Positions 17,982 to 26,876 of a stretch of 64,000 nucleotides of DNA are shown piece after piece. The stretch is from contig NC_008278.1 in NCBI RefSeq assembly GCF_000058485.1, positions 2,660,962 through 2,724,961 of the forward strand, written 5' to 3'. Origin of the DNA: Frankia alni ACN14a. GTDB lineage: Bacteria > Actinomycetota > Actinomycetes > Frankiales > Frankiaceae. The position numbers and the translations under genes are program-made. The first letter of the stretch is position 1, and every line of letters begins with the position of its first letter. A model generated the notes under the pieces. That model was not told where the DNA came from, made no database searches, and worked only from the letters and a program-made list of their open reading frames with translations.

Positions 17982-18836
17982 CTACCGCGCCGGGTTCGCG
18001 TTGACGCCGGGGATGAGCAGGTGGCCGGCGTCGACGGGGATGGTCACACCGGTGACGTTCGCGGCCAGGTCGGAGTTCAGGTAGAGCGCGGTGTCGGCGA
18101 TGGCCTGCGGGTCCAGGAACGTCGTGCCCTTCAGCGCGCCGTAGTGATAGCCGCCCTCGATCATGTCGGCCTCGGTGCCGCCGGGGTGGCCGGCGAACAT
18201 GTCCCAGGCGGCCTGGTGGTCGGTCATCGGGGTCAGGATCGCGCCCGGGTTGATGGAGTTGCAGCGAATCCCGTAGCGGGCCAGCTCCAACGCGATGTTC
18301 TTCATCAGGCCGATGACGCCGTGCTTCGCGGAGACGTAGTGGGCGTAGTTCTGGCCGGGTTCCAGGCCGTTGACCGACGAGGTGATGACGATCGAGCCGC
18401 TGCGGCGCTCGATCATGTGCGGGGTGACCGCCTTGGCGGACTTCCACACTCCGGTCAGGTTGACACCGATCATCTGGTCCCACTGGTCCTCGGTGAGTTT
18501 CCAGAAGGGTGCCTGCGTCCAGATGCCGGCGTTGGCGATCAGGATGTCAATCTTGCCGAATTCGGCGATGCCCTGCGCGACCGCGTCATCGAGTTCCGAC
18601 TGCGACCGGACGTCCGCCTCGATGGCCAGCGCCCGCCGGCCGAGGGCCTCGACCTGGGCCACGGTCTCGTCGACGTCGGCCTGGACCGCCATCTTGTACG
18701 CCACCGTCGAGAGCTGCTCGGTGATGTCGACGATGACGACGTCGGCGCCCTCGCGTGCACAGGTGACCGCGTGCGCCCGGCCCTGCCCGCGGGCACCACC
18801 GGTGATCAGGGCGACCTTGCCCTCGAGCATTCCCAT
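17982..18836 (-). CDS. Mycofactocin-coupled SDR family oxidoreductase
   Basis: 284 residues. Seen are the NAD site TGGARGQGRAHA, IANAGIW, the active site ITSSVNG with YVSAKHG (Tyr-x-x-x-Lys), and the long loop between catalytic core and C-terminus with WDMFAGHPGGTEADM that marks the mycofactocin-coupled group. Such enzymes hold NAD tightly and need mycofactocin as outside acceptor. ATG at 18836 is preferred because GGAG lies 8 bases before it; the longer ORF begins inside that ribosome binding site. A tetR gene lies 84 bp upstream on the same strand. Confidence 0.9.
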   Translation of the reverse strand: MGMLEGKVALITGGARGQGRAHAVTCAREGADVVIVDITEQLSTVAYKMAVQADVDETVAQVEALGRRALAIEADVRSQSELDDAVAQGIAEFGKIDILIANAGIWTQAPFWKLTEDQWDQMIGVNLTGVWKSAKAVTPHMIERRSGSIVITSSVNGLEPGQNYAHYVSAKHGVIGLMKNIALELARYGIRCNSINPGAILTPMTDHQAAWDMFAGHPGGTEADMIEGGYHYGALKGTTFLDPQAIADTALYLNSDLAANVTGVTIPVDAGHLLIPGVNANPAR

Positions 18837-18920
18837 CTCGGCCACTCCTTGCGTCTTCATCGGCGTTGGTCTGTTGTTCGGATGTGCGGGCTCGGCGTCC
18901 GCGCCGCGGCCCGACCTGGG

Positions 18921-19574
18921 TCAGCCGGCGGTCAACCAGCCCGGCAGGCAGAGCACGAGCGCGTCGATCAGGCGCTCGGGCGGCCAGCGTTGCGGTGGAT
19001 CGGCGAGCCAGCAGCCGATGACGCCGAGCACCCCGCCCGCGAGAAAGCGCGCGGTGAGGGTGATGTCGACCCCCGGCGGGCGGTTGTCCATCCGCCCGAG
19101 CGTCTCGACGGTGTGCTCGGTGAACGCGTCGGCGATCGCCTGCACCAGCCGGGGCGCCGCCCCGGGCCCCAGCAGGCGGGCATAGACGACGCGATGGGAG
19201 TCGACGAAGCGGACGATGTCCCGCAGCGCGCGCCGGCTCGCCTCGGCGGCGCTGACGCCGTGCCGCGTGCGCAGTGCGATGTCGGCGCCCTGGACCACGT
19301 CGAACACCTCGCCGAGCGCGTAGATCGCCAGATCCTCCGGCGAGGCGAAGTGCGTGTAGAACGACGTGCGGTTGATCCCGGCCGCGCGGGCGAGGGCGCT
19401 GACCGACATCTCGCTCGGGTCCGCCACCCGGACCGCCTCGTGGAAGGCGGCCACCAGCCGCTCCCGCGTGCGCACCGCCCTCGGGTCCGTGTTGTCGATC
19501 ATCGGACGCCGGCGTGCGTCGCGGCCGAGGTCGCTTTCCGGGCTCACCCGCCCGACGCTAGCCCTAACGGACAC
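18921..19574 (-). CDS. TetR-family regulator upstream of the SDR
   Basis: 217 residues. HTH at about 36-83: TRERLVAAFHEAVRVADPSEMSVSALARAAGINRTSFYTHFASPEDLAIYAL. The alternative start MIDNTDPRAV (residue 25) is equally plausible. It reads toward the mycofactocin-coupled SDR with 84 bp between, so it may control that gene, itself, or both. Repeats immediately upstream look like its autoregulatory site. Confidence 0.9.
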   Translation of the reverse strand: MSVRASVGRVSPESDLGRDARRRPMIDNTDPRAVRTRERLVAAFHEAVRVADPSEMSVSALARAAGINRTSFYTHFASPEDLAIYALGEVFDVVQGADIALRTRHGVSAAEASRRALRDIVRFVDSHRVVYARLLGPGAAPRLVQAIADAFTEHTVETLGRMDNRPPGVDITLTARFLAGGVLGVIGCWLADPPQRWPPERLIDALVLCLPGWLTAG

Positions 19575-19582
19575 CTGTCGTC

Positions 19583-19621
19583 TACCGGTCCGTACTGGAC
19601 CAATGCTGGTCGGTACCGGTC
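19583..19621. promoter_or_regulatory. Repeat cluster upstream of tetR, possible operator
   Basis: TACCGGTC occurs twice (19583-19590 and 19614-19621), 31 bp apart, and GGTCC-N5-GGACC lies between at 19587-19601. The cluster fills the short gap before the tetR start, where autorepression would act. Confidence 0.45.
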
Positions 19622-19655
19622 GTCCGTGGGCAGATCGGTCCGCCGAGGCCTGCGG

Positions 19656-21149
19656 TCAGCCGCGGGGAACCACCGGAGCGTCGCGGCCGGTCCCCGTGAT
19701 CATCCTGCTGGTGCGGCTCGCGGGCCTTTCCTCGTGGTACTCCTGTTCGACGTTGACGGTCCAGACGTCGTGCTTCGCGCCGTCGAGGATGTTCTCGACG
19801 GTGAGCATCGCCGTCAGCATCGAGTGGTCGGCGTTGTTGTACCGGTGCATACCGTTGCGGCCGACGGGATGCACGTTGGGTGCATGCTCGGCGAGCCATT
19901 TCCGCATGATCTCTACATTGCGTCGATAGTGCTGATCGTAGGTCGGATACGCCTTGGGGACCCGCACGACGTAGCCGGCCTCGACGGCGCCCGGGCGAAT
20001 CAGGCGCAGGGACTCCAGTTCGGCGGTCGCCTGGGCGATGAGCTGGTCATCTGGTTTCGTCCACATGTCGTCGCCCTCGAAGACGAAGAACTCCAGACCC
20101 AGGCAGGTCCGTCCCTCCTTCACGAGGAAGGGTGACCACGAGCCGTAGTTCTGGATCCGGCCGACCCGCACACCCGGGTCGTGGATGTAGATCCAGTTGT
20201 CCGGGAAGCTGAAGTCGCCGGGGACGACGAGGGCGACGGTCAGGTAGTCGCGATAGTGCAGGTCCCGGGCTGCTGCGAGGACCGCCGGGGGTGCGGGCGG
20301 GTCCATGCTGGTGACGAGGGTTGACAGTGGCATCGAAGAGATCACGTGGTCGGCGGCCAGCCGGCGCTGCTCCCCAGGCCCGGAGGTGACGGTCACGGCG
20401 ACCGCGCGACCGTTCTCCCGGTGCACCGCGGTGACCGCGGTCTTCATCGCCAACGCCCCGCCCATCTTCTCGACCCTGCGGGCGGCCTCCTCCCACATCA
20501 TCCCCGGTCCGTACTTGGGATAGTGGAACTCCTCGATGAGGCTCGTGATCTCCTTCCGGCCCCGGCCGGGACGAACCGCGTCCAGGATCGCCGCCGCAAG
20601 GGAAAGGTTCTTGACCCGCTGCGCCGCCCAGTCGGCGGGCATCTGGCTGACCGGAATCCCCCATACCTTCTCGGTGTACGTCTTGAAGAAGGTGCGATAC
20701 AGCCGCCAGCCGAACCGGGCCACCAGCCAGGATTCGTAGTTGGCGTCCTGGTCCCGCGGTGGCCGGATGCGCGCCCGCAGATAGGAGCCGATGGCGAGCC
20801 CGGCCTCCCCGGGGCCCAGGTTACGCAACGCGTTCAGGGGCTTCAACGGGTAGTCGTAGAGCTTTCCCTGGTAGTAGATCCGGCTCATCCGGGGACGGAG
20901 CAGGAAGTCCTCCCCGGGCAGGATCTCATGCCAGAGCGCGTCGACGCGGGCCACCTTGGTGAAGAACCGGTGCCCGCCGATGTCGAAACGCCAACCGTCG
21001 CGCACGACGGTCCGGCTGATCCCGCCGACCACATCGTCGGCCTCGAACACCGTGACGGGCGCGCCGCGACCCGCGAGCTGGTAGGCGGCCGTCAGTCCGG
21101 CTGGACCGGCTCCGATGACCACAGTGTGGGGCGCTTCGGGTGTGGGCAC
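19656..21149 (-). CDS. FAD-dependent protoporphyrinogen oxidase-like oxidoreductase
   Basis: 497 residues. The N-terminal dinucleotide fold reads [34 protein letters not shown], followed by [10 protein letters not shown] and YPLKPLNAL, features shared with amine-oxidase-like and UDP-galactopyranose mutase-like flavoproteins. The C-terminal part [26 protein letters not shown] provides the second FAD contact. The family often acts on polyprenyl or sugar-nucleotide substrates; the substrate here is unknown. A tetR gene is divergent, with a perfect palindrome between them. Confidence 0.85.
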   Translation of the reverse strand: MPTPEAPHTVVIGAGPAGLTAAYQLAGRGAPVTVFEADDVVGGISRTVVRDGWRFDIGGHRFFTKVARVDALWHEILPGEDFLLRPRMSRIYYQGKLYDYPLKPLNALRNLGPGEAGLAIGSYLRARIRPPRDQDANYESWLVARFGWRLYRTFFKTYTEKVWGIPVSQMPADWAAQRVKNLSLAAAILDAVRPGRGRKEITSLIEEFHYPKYGPGMMWEEAARRVEKMGGALAMKTAVTAVHRENGRAVAVTVTSGPGEQRRLAADHVISSMPLSTLVTSMDPPAPPAVLAAARDLHYRDYLTVALVVPGDFSFPDNWIYIHDPGVRVGRIQNYGSWSPFLVKEGRTCLGLEFFVFEGDDMWTKPDDQLIAQATAELESLRLIRPGAVEAGYVVRVPKAYPTYDQHYRRNVEIMRKWLAEHAPNVHPVGRNGMHRYNNADHSMLTAMLTVENILDGAKHDVWTVNVEQEYHEERPASRTSRMITGTGRDAPVVPRG

Positions 21150-21223
21150 GTGATCTCCTTGATCGACGACTGCGTCGACCCGCGAGGTCCAGCCCCGGAG
21201 GATGGACGATGCCGTCTAGAGAG

Positions 21224-21241
21224 TTGGACATGACCGTCCAA
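21224..21241. promoter_or_regulatory. Perfect inverted repeat TTGGAC-N6-GTCCAA, likely TetR operator
   Basis: Perfect 6-base arms separated by ATGACC lie in the 107-bp gap between divergent FAD oxidoreductase and tetR genes, 15 bp before the tetR start. The 18-bp size fits a TetR dimer. Its position at the tetR start implies autorepression. Confidence 0.65.
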
Positions 21242-21256
21242 AGATAGCCTGGGTGG

Positions 21257-21922
21257 GTGTCAGCCGATGCCACCAGGTCCTCCCGGCCGTCCCGGCGCGG
21301 GCTTCCCGCCAAGCGGGAGGCGATCATGGATGCGGCGCTCGGCCTGTTCGTCCGGCAGGGATACGCGGCCACGACCCTCGACGAGATCGCCACCGCGACT
21401 CCGGTGTCGCGGCAGACCGTCTACAACCACTTCGGGGACAAGGAGACGCTGTTCCGCGCCGTCGTCGACGCGCATCTGGCGGCCACCCTCGACGTGCTGC
21501 GCGAGGCGAGCTCGGGCTTGCACGGGCCCCTGCCCGACGCCGAGACGTGCCTCCACGACCTCGCCCGCCGGCTGATCGCGATCGCCGGCAACCCGCGCGC
21601 TGCGTCGCTGCGCCGCCTGCTGCAGGCGGAGGGCGAGCGCCAGCCGGAGCTGCTCGCGCTCTGGCGCGACCAGGTCGCGGCGCCCGTCTTCGCCGAGGTG
21701 ACCGGCCTGCTCGCCCGTCTGGCGCACGGCGGTGCGCTCCACCTCGACGATCCCGTCCGCGCCGCGGGCCAGTTCATCGCGCTGGTGTGGGGGACCGGCT
21801 GGCAGCTCACCTCGCTCGGCACCGTCGCCGGCGCCGCCTCGGCCGACCCGGACGAGCGTGAACTCGATGTCGCGCTGAGATCCTGCGTCCGCCTCTTCGT
21901 CCGCGGCTACGGCCAGCCCTGA
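21257..21922 (+). CDS. TetR-family regulator
   Basis: 221 residues. HTH at about 19-66: REAIMDAALGLFVRQGYAATTLDEIATATPVSRQTVYNHFGDKETLF. The C-terminus belongs to the TetR_C_7/AefR-like group common in actinobacteria. It starts with GTG and is divergent from the FAD oxidoreductase, its probable target. Confidence 0.92.
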   Translation: MSADATRSSRPSRRGLPAKREAIMDAALGLFVRQGYAATTLDEIATATPVSRQTVYNHFGDKETLFRAVVDAHLAATLDVLREASSGLHGPLPDAETCLHDLARRLIAIAGNPRAASLRRLLQAEGERQPELLALWRDQVAAPVFAEVTGLLARLAHGGALHLDDPVRAAGQFIALVWGTGWQLTSLGTVAGAASADPDERELDVALRSCVRLFVRGYGQP

Positions 21923-21999
21923 TCGCGCATTCTGGTAGGTCCGCATGTCGGGGCTCCGCCGTCGCGGGCGGGGGCTGGTCCGACGGGAAGGGGAGACGA

Positions 22000-22536
22000 G
22001 TGGAACTGCGTCCGCGGCTGGTGAGCGGGGAGGTCACGGTGCGCCCGGGTCGGCCCGAGGAGGTCGCCCCGCTGCGGGAGATCCTCGGCGAGCCGTCGGT
22101 GGCCCGGTGGTGGGGCGAGCCGGCCCCGGCGGCGGAACTCGCCGTGGACCTGGCGGGCGAGGGCGGTGCGGTCCTGCTCGTCGTGGAGGTCGCCGGCGAG
22201 GTCGCGGGCGGCATCCAGTACGACGAGGAACAGGACCCGCAGTACCGGCACGCGGGCATCGACATCTTTCTCGGCGGGCGCGTCCAGGGGCGCGGCGTGG
22301 GGACGACGGCCGTGCGCCTGCTGGCACGCTTCCTGTGCGGCCCGCGGGAGCATCACCGGCTCACCATCGACCCGGCGGCGGCAAACGGCCGGGCGATCCG
22401 CTGCTACGAGAAGGTCGGATTCCGCCCGGTCGGAATTCTGCGCCGGTACGAACGCGGGCCCGACGGCACCTTCCACGACGGGCTACTCATGGATCTTCTC
22501 CGCGAGGACCTGCGGCCCGATCCGGCCACCACCTGA
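22000..22536 (+). CDS. GNAT N-acetyltransferase, AAC(6')-like
   Basis: 178 residues. The layout is that of aminoglycoside 6'-acetyltransferase relatives: TVRPGRPEEVAPLREILGEPSVARWWGEP, then GGIQYDEEQDPQYRHAGIDIFLG, the acetyl-CoA loop VQGRGVGTTAVRLLARFL, and HHRLTIDPAAANGRAIRCYEKVGFRPVGILRRYER. Acetyl transfer to an amine is expected; aminoglycosides are one possible substrate, but many homologues act elsewhere. GTG start follows GGGAGA. It is transcribed in the same direction as tetR, 77 bp after it. Confidence 0.85.
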   Translation: MELRPRLVSGEVTVRPGRPEEVAPLREILGEPSVARWWGEPAPAAELAVDLAGEGGAVLLVVEVAGEVAGGIQYDEEQDPQYRHAGIDIFLGGRVQGRGVGTTAVRLLARFLCGPREHHRLTIDPAAANGRAIRCYEKVGFRPVGILRRYERGPDGTFHDGLLMDLLREDLRPDPATT

Positions 22537-22619
22537 CGACACCGCACCGGGGACGGCAACCCCCACCGCCCCGCACCCCGCGGCGAACCCGACGGCCGGA
22601 CTGCCGGGCCGACGGGAGG

Positions 22620-23144
22620 TCAGTGGTGCCGATGCCGGTGGGGTCCCGTGGCGTGGTGATGGCGGTGGTGCGCCTTGCCGGCGATCATCCCGACGACGAC
22701 GAGGGGCCAGGGGAACCACAGGGCGCCGTGCGTCACGACCGACAAGGTCAGGAAGAGGGCGAGGATCGCGACCGGGATCACGGCGTACGGCGAGCCCACC
22801 AGGTCGCGCCCGTGCAGCCGATCATGCAGGCCGGCACGCTTTTCCGGCGGTGGCGGGGCGGCGGCCTGCGGCCTGGGCTGCAGGTCCGTCGTGAGCGTGG
22901 CCAGCTCGTCGAGGGTGCGGGCGGCGTAGGCGCGGGCCAGGCGCTCGTCCGCCTCGTCCAGGGTGAGCTGCCCGGTGCCGGCCGCCCAGGCAAGCCAGTC
23001 GGCGGTGCGCGTCCGGTCCGCGTCGCTGGCCCGTACCGGCCCGGGGGCCGGTGCGGCGCCGTTGGCCGGCACAGCTCCGGTGGCCCTTACTGCGCCGTCC
23101 GGTCCGTTCTTCGAGGTGCCGAGATCCCGTGTGTCGTCCGTCAT
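22620..23144 (-). CDS. DUF1707 membrane protein with His-rich tail
   Basis: 174 residues. The DUF1707 core is seen at about 40-85: VRASDADRTRTADWLAWAAGTGQLTLDEADERLARAYAARTLDELATLTTDL. Two hydrophobic segments follow (YAVIPVAILALFLTLSVV and LWFPWPLVVVGMIAG). The last 18 residues hold ten histidines (KAHHRHHH, PHRHRHH), a possible cytoplasmic metal-binding tail. The ATG at 23144 excludes a low-complexity extension. DUF1707 function is poorly defined; the domain is common in actinobacterial membrane proteins. Confidence 0.85.
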   Translation of the reverse strand: MTDDTRDLGTSKNGPDGAVRATGAVPANGAAPAPGPVRASDADRTRTADWLAWAAGTGQLTLDEADERLARAYAARTLDELATLTTDLQPRPQAAAPPPPEKRAGLHDRLHGRDLVGSPYAVIPVAILALFLTLSVVTHGALWFPWPLVVVGMIAGKAHHRHHHATGPHRHRHH

Positions 23145-23229
23145 CGCCGCTCCTCCGCCGGAGGTTGCACCACCCACACCCCACGTTATGTCGGATGCCG
23201 CGGCTTCGCCGCGGGTGTAGCCAACCGGG

Positions 23230-23739
23230 TTACCGAGCGCCCGATGCTCGGACCGCCGGGTGGGGCGGGATGCTCGGCGGCCAGCCGGGGCGGGAGAAGT
23301 GCTCGCCCTGCACATGCAGGCGGACGATCTCTCTGGTGTAGGGCAGTGTCCGCTCCGGCAGCCCGTCGGGTGCGCACCACTGCAGCGCCGAGCAGAGTTC
23401 GGGCTCCCGGATGGTCGGTTCGCCCGTCCAGCGGGAGACGAGGAAGCCGAAGCCGATCCGGGCGCCGCTGTCCGGCGGCAGGGCGTGGGTGACGCCGACG
23501 AAGACGACGTCGTCCTGCTCGACCCGCAGCCCCAGCTCCTCGTCCAGCTCGCGGACGGCTGCGGTCACCACGTCCTCGTCCGGCTCGAGACGCCCGCTGG
23601 GCAGCGCCCACCACCCACTGCCGTAGACGTCGCCGGCCCGCCGGGTCAGCAGCAGCCGCCCCTCGCGGACCACCACCAGCAGCACGTCCACCGGCGTCCG
23701 GTGCTCGTCGCGGGCAGCATGCCCGCCGTCTGCGCTCAC
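23230..23739 (-). CDS. Nudix hydrolase
   Basis: 169 residues with a complete Nudix box, GRLEPDEDVVTAAVRELDEELGL (G-x5-E-x7-REL-x-EE-x-G-L), preceded by GSGWWALPSG. Nudix enzymes split nucleoside diphosphates linked to another group, using Mg2+ bound by the Glu residues. The substrate cannot be read from the sequence. It lies 85 bp upstream of the DUF1707 gene on the same strand. Confidence 0.9.
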   Translation of the reverse strand: MSADGGHAARDEHRTPVDVLLVVVREGRLLLTRRAGDVYGSGWWALPSGRLEPDEDVVTAAVRELDEELGLRVEQDDVVFVGVTHALPPDSGARIGFGFLVSRWTGEPTIREPELCSALQWCAPDGLPERTLPYTREIVRLHVQGEHFSRPGWPPSIPPHPAVRASGAR

Positions 23740-24133
23740 CCGTCGACGCTATCCGCCGTCAGCGGCCGGGAATCGTGTAACGCTGATCACGTGTCCTGGG
23801 AAAGTCGGGACGTTGCGGATCCCGGCTGGTTGAATTTCGCGCCAACACTGCCGGGATGGCTGACGGCTAAACCGGCAGATGGCCGGCGGATGAATGGCAG
23901 GGAACCGGAATTCGACGTCTCCGGTGAATCCTCTTCCCGTTTGCGGGGCTGGTGTCCGTCGCGTGCGGGCGGCGACATCCTGATGACGGCTACTTGGTAT
24001 GGTTCGCTCCGGTCTCTGCCTTTCTGTTCGACCCGCGGACCGTCACCCGTGATGCATGTGGCGATGCCATATCTTCCAGCGCCCGTTCTCGGGTCGCGTT
24101 CTCTCCTGTCACGACGACCGCTCAGGGGGTCCC
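23740..24133. other. Gap upstream of the binding-protein gene
   Basis: No gene is supported. One imperfectly placed hairpin is possible: CTGCCGG at 23848-23854 pairs with CCGGCAG at 23872-23878 across 17 bases. TGATCACGTG near 23784 is a short palindromic word. Promoters of the divergent Nudix and binding-protein genes must lie here, but none is clear. Confidence 0.45.
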
Positions 24134-25372
24134 GTGTTCTCGCCTCGCCGGACGTCCGCTCGCCGCTGCCCGCGCGCCTGGGCGGTCGTCACCGCGCTTG
24201 CCGTCGCGGGGGTCACGCTCGTGGGATGCGGGCCGGGCGACACGTCGTCGGTCGCGGCCTGTGCCAGCCCGGGGGTGAGCGACGACCGGATCGATCTCGG
24301 CGTGCTGTACCCCGACTCGGGGCCGGTCTCGCCGATCTTCGAAGCGGTTCGGGCGGGGATCGACGCGCGCCTCGGGGCGGTGAACGCCGCGGGCGGTGTC
24401 CACGGGCGCCACGTCGTCTACCAGTGGCGCGACGATCAGGGCTCGCCGATGGCGAACGGCATCGCCGCGCGTGACCTCGTCGAGCAGCGGCGGGTCTTCG
24501 GCGTCGTCGAGCTGTCCGTCGCGGCGTCGGGCAGCGCCGGCTACCTCGCCCAGCAGGGCGTCCCCGTGACGGGCCTGGCCTCGGAACGGGTCTGGGCGCA
24601 GGACCGGAACATGTTCGCCGCCACCACGGCCGCCGACTCGGCCGTCGACACCCAGGGCCGGTTCGTCCGGGACCAGGGGGGCAGCCGCGCGGTGATCCTG
24701 CAGACCGCGCTGTCGGCGGGTATCTCCACCACCGCCTCGACGTACGCGCGCAGCCTGGCGGCGGCCGGCGTCCAGGTCCTGGGCACGGTCACCTTCACCA
24801 CGGGCGTCGACGATCCGGTGGCGGTCGCCCGGCGGATCGTCGCCGCCCGCGCGGACACCATCGTCGGCGTCATCGAGCCGAAGGACCTCGTCGCCGTCCT
24901 GACCGTGCTGCGAGGCGCGGGCCACAACCCGAAGGTCGTCCTGTCCGCCAACGGGTACGACCACGCATTGCTGCGTTCCGTCGGTCCGCAGGCGGCGGGA
25001 GTCTCCGTGCCGGTGTTCTACAAGCCTTTCGAGATCGGCGGACCGGGGATCAACGCCTATCTCGCGGCGATGCGTCAGTTCGCCCCGCAGGTCGCCCAGC
25101 CCGAGCAGGACATCGCGGTGATCTCCTACATCAGCGCCGACATCTTCCTGCGCGGTCTGCAACTGGCCGGGAGCTGCCCGACCCGACAGGGATTCATCGA
25201 CGGCCTGCGCGCGGTGAACAGTTACGACGCCGACGGACTGATCAGCACGATCAGTTTCCGCCCCGGCACCGCCCGCTCCACCACGTGCTATTCCTTCGTC
25301 CAGGCCAACACGGCCGGCAGCGGATTCGTCGTGGTGGAGCCGAACCTCTGCGGCCACGAGCTCAGCCCCTGA
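24134..25372 (+). CDS. ABC-type branched-chain amino acid-like substrate-binding lipoprotein
   Basis: 412 residues. A signal peptide WAVVTALAVAGVTLVGC ends in a lipobox (LVGC), so the protein is lipid-anchored outside the cell. The rest is a type I periplasmic-binding fold of the LivK/Leu-Ile-Val group: IDLGVLYPDSGPVSPIFEAVRAGIDARLGAVNAAGGVHGRHVVYQWRDD, then VVLSANGYDHALL. GTG at 24134 follows AGGGGG and gives a normal signal peptide; the longer ORF does not. No permease or ATPase gene is nearby, so it is an orphan receptor. Confidence 0.88.
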   Translation: MFSPRRTSARRCPRAWAVVTALAVAGVTLVGCGPGDTSSVAACASPGVSDDRIDLGVLYPDSGPVSPIFEAVRAGIDARLGAVNAAGGVHGRHVVYQWRDDQGSPMANGIAARDLVEQRRVFGVVELSVAASGSAGYLAQQGVPVTGLASERVWAQDRNMFAATTAADSAVDTQGRFVRDQGGSRAVILQTALSAGISTTASTYARSLAAAGVQVLGTVTFTTGVDDPVAVARRIVAARADTIVGVIEPKDLVAVLTVLRGAGHNPKVVLSANGYDHALLRSVGPQAAGVSVPVFYKPFEIGGPGINAYLAAMRQFAPQVAQPEQDIAVISYISADIFLRGLQLAGSCPTRQGFIDGLRAVNSYDADGLISTISFRPGTARSTTCYSFVQANTAGSGFVVVEPNLCGHELSP

Positions 25373-25431
25373 CCGTCGCCTTCGCGACATCTGCCTGATG
25401 GCGCCGGCTGTGGTGCGAAAGGGTCGTCGCC

Positions 25432-25947
25432 ATGGTGGACGAACAGGTCGCTCGGGAGTATCTGGCGTCGGTGGAGGCCCGGCTGGCGGCCGACGCCTGC
25501 GGTCCGCGCTGGGAGGACTGGGCCGGGACGCCGGTTCTCGTCGGACGACGCGCGGACTTCCGGCTGCAGTGGGCGGCAACCAGGCTGCACCTGTTCACCA
25601 TCGCCGCGGCCGTTCCCGAGATCACCGTGGCCACCATCGACACCTTCACCGCCCAGGCGCTGGACTATGCCAAGGCGAACAAGGGTGGGCTGCCGGTGGG
25701 GTTGCAGACCGGGGTCGCGGTGTTTCCCCTCCTGGTCAGCGACCGGGTCGACCCGGCTGCCGCGGCCTGGGCCGCGGACCGTCAGCGAGTCCGGTTCGCC
25801 TGCATGGCGCGTCCCGTGGTCGCCGACGCGGCGCAGCGCCGGGTGGGCTTCTACCGCGGCCGGCCGGCCATCGGGCGTCTCTACGCGTCGTACCTCATCA
25901 CCAGGGGCGAGCGCTACTTCGGCTCCCCGGGCTGGACCCTCGTCTGA
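25432..25947 (+). CDS. Conserved-looking hypothetical protein
   Basis: 171 residues, no family recognised. It looks like a compact cytoplasmic alpha/beta protein without signal or membrane segment. Notable segments are DYAKANKGGLPVGLQTGVAVFPLLVSDRV and FYRGRPAIGRLYASYLITRGERYFG. Codon use is typical of its neighbours and the frame is clean, supporting a real gene. It follows the binding protein by 59 bp on the same strand and may be cotranscribed. Confidence 0.7.
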   Translation: MVDEQVAREYLASVEARLAADACGPRWEDWAGTPVLVGRRADFRLQWAATRLHLFTIAAAVPEITVATIDTFTAQALDYAKANKGGLPVGLQTGVAVFPLLVSDRVDPAAAAWAADRQRVRFACMARPVVADAAQRRVGFYRGRPAIGRLYASYLITRGERYFGSPGWTLV

Positions 25948-26025
25948 GTCGCGGCGGCCCTGCTGCTGACCGCGGGGCCGCGGCGCCTCGGCATCCCGGC
26001 GCTTCGGCGCCGATCCGGGCCCAGG

Positions 26026-26076
26026 GGGTGTCGGGGCTCAGAGGGTGTCCGGGCTCAGGGGGTGTCCGGGCTCAGA
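26026..26076. repeat. 17-bp tandem repeats at the end of an SDR gene
   Basis: Three units resembling GGGTGTCCGGGCTCAGA, with a fourth begun, run into the 3' end of the SDR gene; its stop codon (26072-26074 on the minus strand) lies within the last full unit. Confidence 0.8.
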
Positions 26077-26746
26077 GGGTCGAGTAGAGCCGCTCGGCCT
26101 GGTCGCGCTTGGTGTAGAGCTCCCAGTAGATTTCGGCGATCGTGTCCGGCTGGGTCTCGGGGCCGCCGCGGCCGATGAACGTCGCGAGCGGCACGTGGGC
26201 GGCGTACACGCCCTTGTCGGCGAGGGCGGCGTTGAGCGCCAGCACCCAGTTGCGCAGCCCGGCGGTCGCCAGGCCGACGTTGCCCATCCGGGGGAAGACC
26301 AGCGCGGACGACGCCCCGGTGGTGACCAGCAGCGTTCCGGTGCCGCGCTCGATCATGCCGGGCAGCACGTGCTGGACCGCGGTGACCGCCCCGTACACGT
26401 AGTACTCGATCTCCGGCTGGATGCTCTCCACCGTCACGTCGAGCGCCTCGACGATCGGGTTCAGGGCGTTCTGCCGCCCGGCCGGCGCGGGGGAGTACTC
26501 CAGCACGTCGATCGGGCCGAGCTGCGTCTCGGCGCGGGTGAGCGCGTCGACGAGGGACGGCCGGTCGAGGACGTCGGCGGCGAACCCGGCCGCCGTGATC
26601 CCGTCCTGGGCGAGCTGGGCGGCGAGGCCGTCGAGCGTCGTCTGGTTGCGGGACAGCAGCGCGACGGCGAAGCCCTCCCGGCCGAAGCGGCGCGCGATGG
26701 ACAGCCCGAGCCCGGGCCCGGCCCCGACGATGGCGATGGTCGGCAT
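26072..26746 (-). CDS. SDR-fold oxidoreductase lacking the usual Tyr-x-x-x-Lys
   Basis: 224 residues. The nucleotide site IVGAGPGLGLSIARRFGREGF is intact. The catalytic Ser region is present (LLVTTGASSALVFP), but the following stretch MGNVGLATAGLRNWVLALNAAL has no Tyr-x-x-x-Lys, so it may be an atypical SDR or a nucleotide-binding regulator. It starts at 26746 and is divergent from a MarR-type gene that probably controls it. Short tandem repeats overlap its stop codon. Confidence 0.85.
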   Translation of the reverse strand: MPTIAIVGAGPGLGLSIARRFGREGFAVALLSRNQTTLDGLAAQLAQDGITAAGFAADVLDRPSLVDALTRAETQLGPIDVLEYSPAPAGRQNALNPIVEALDVTVESIQPEIEYYVYGAVTAVQHVLPGMIERGTGTLLVTTGASSALVFPRMGNVGLATAGLRNWVLALNAALADKGVYAAHVPLATFIGRGGPETQPDTIAEIYWELYTKRDQAERLYSTL

Positions 26747-26811
26747 GTGCCTTCTCCTTGCGTCGTGGAAAGCGGTGCGGCGAGGGAGCCGCGGGTCACT
26801 GTAGCGGATGC

Positions 26812-26843
26812 TCCGAGCTCGGAACGTCCGAGATGGGAACGTC
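26812..26843. promoter_or_regulatory. Palindrome TCCGAGCTCGGA and GGAACGTC direct repeats, possible MarR site
   Basis: A perfect 12-bp palindrome (26812-26823) overlaps the first of two GGAACGTC words (26821-26828 and 26836-26843) in the 130-bp gap between the divergent SDR and MarR genes. The spacing of 15 bp between the direct repeats is not that of a single MarR site, so two binding sites are possible. Confidence 0.45.
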
Positions 26844-26876
26844 TTGCCCTGGACGGTCTCCGATAGGATCACCGTC

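Noticed and set aside
17416-18483. Extension of the caspase-helicase ORF up to 18483
   Set aside because: It crosses the EACC1 gene and the SDR gene in another frame; GTG at 17415 coupled to EACC1 is the natural start.
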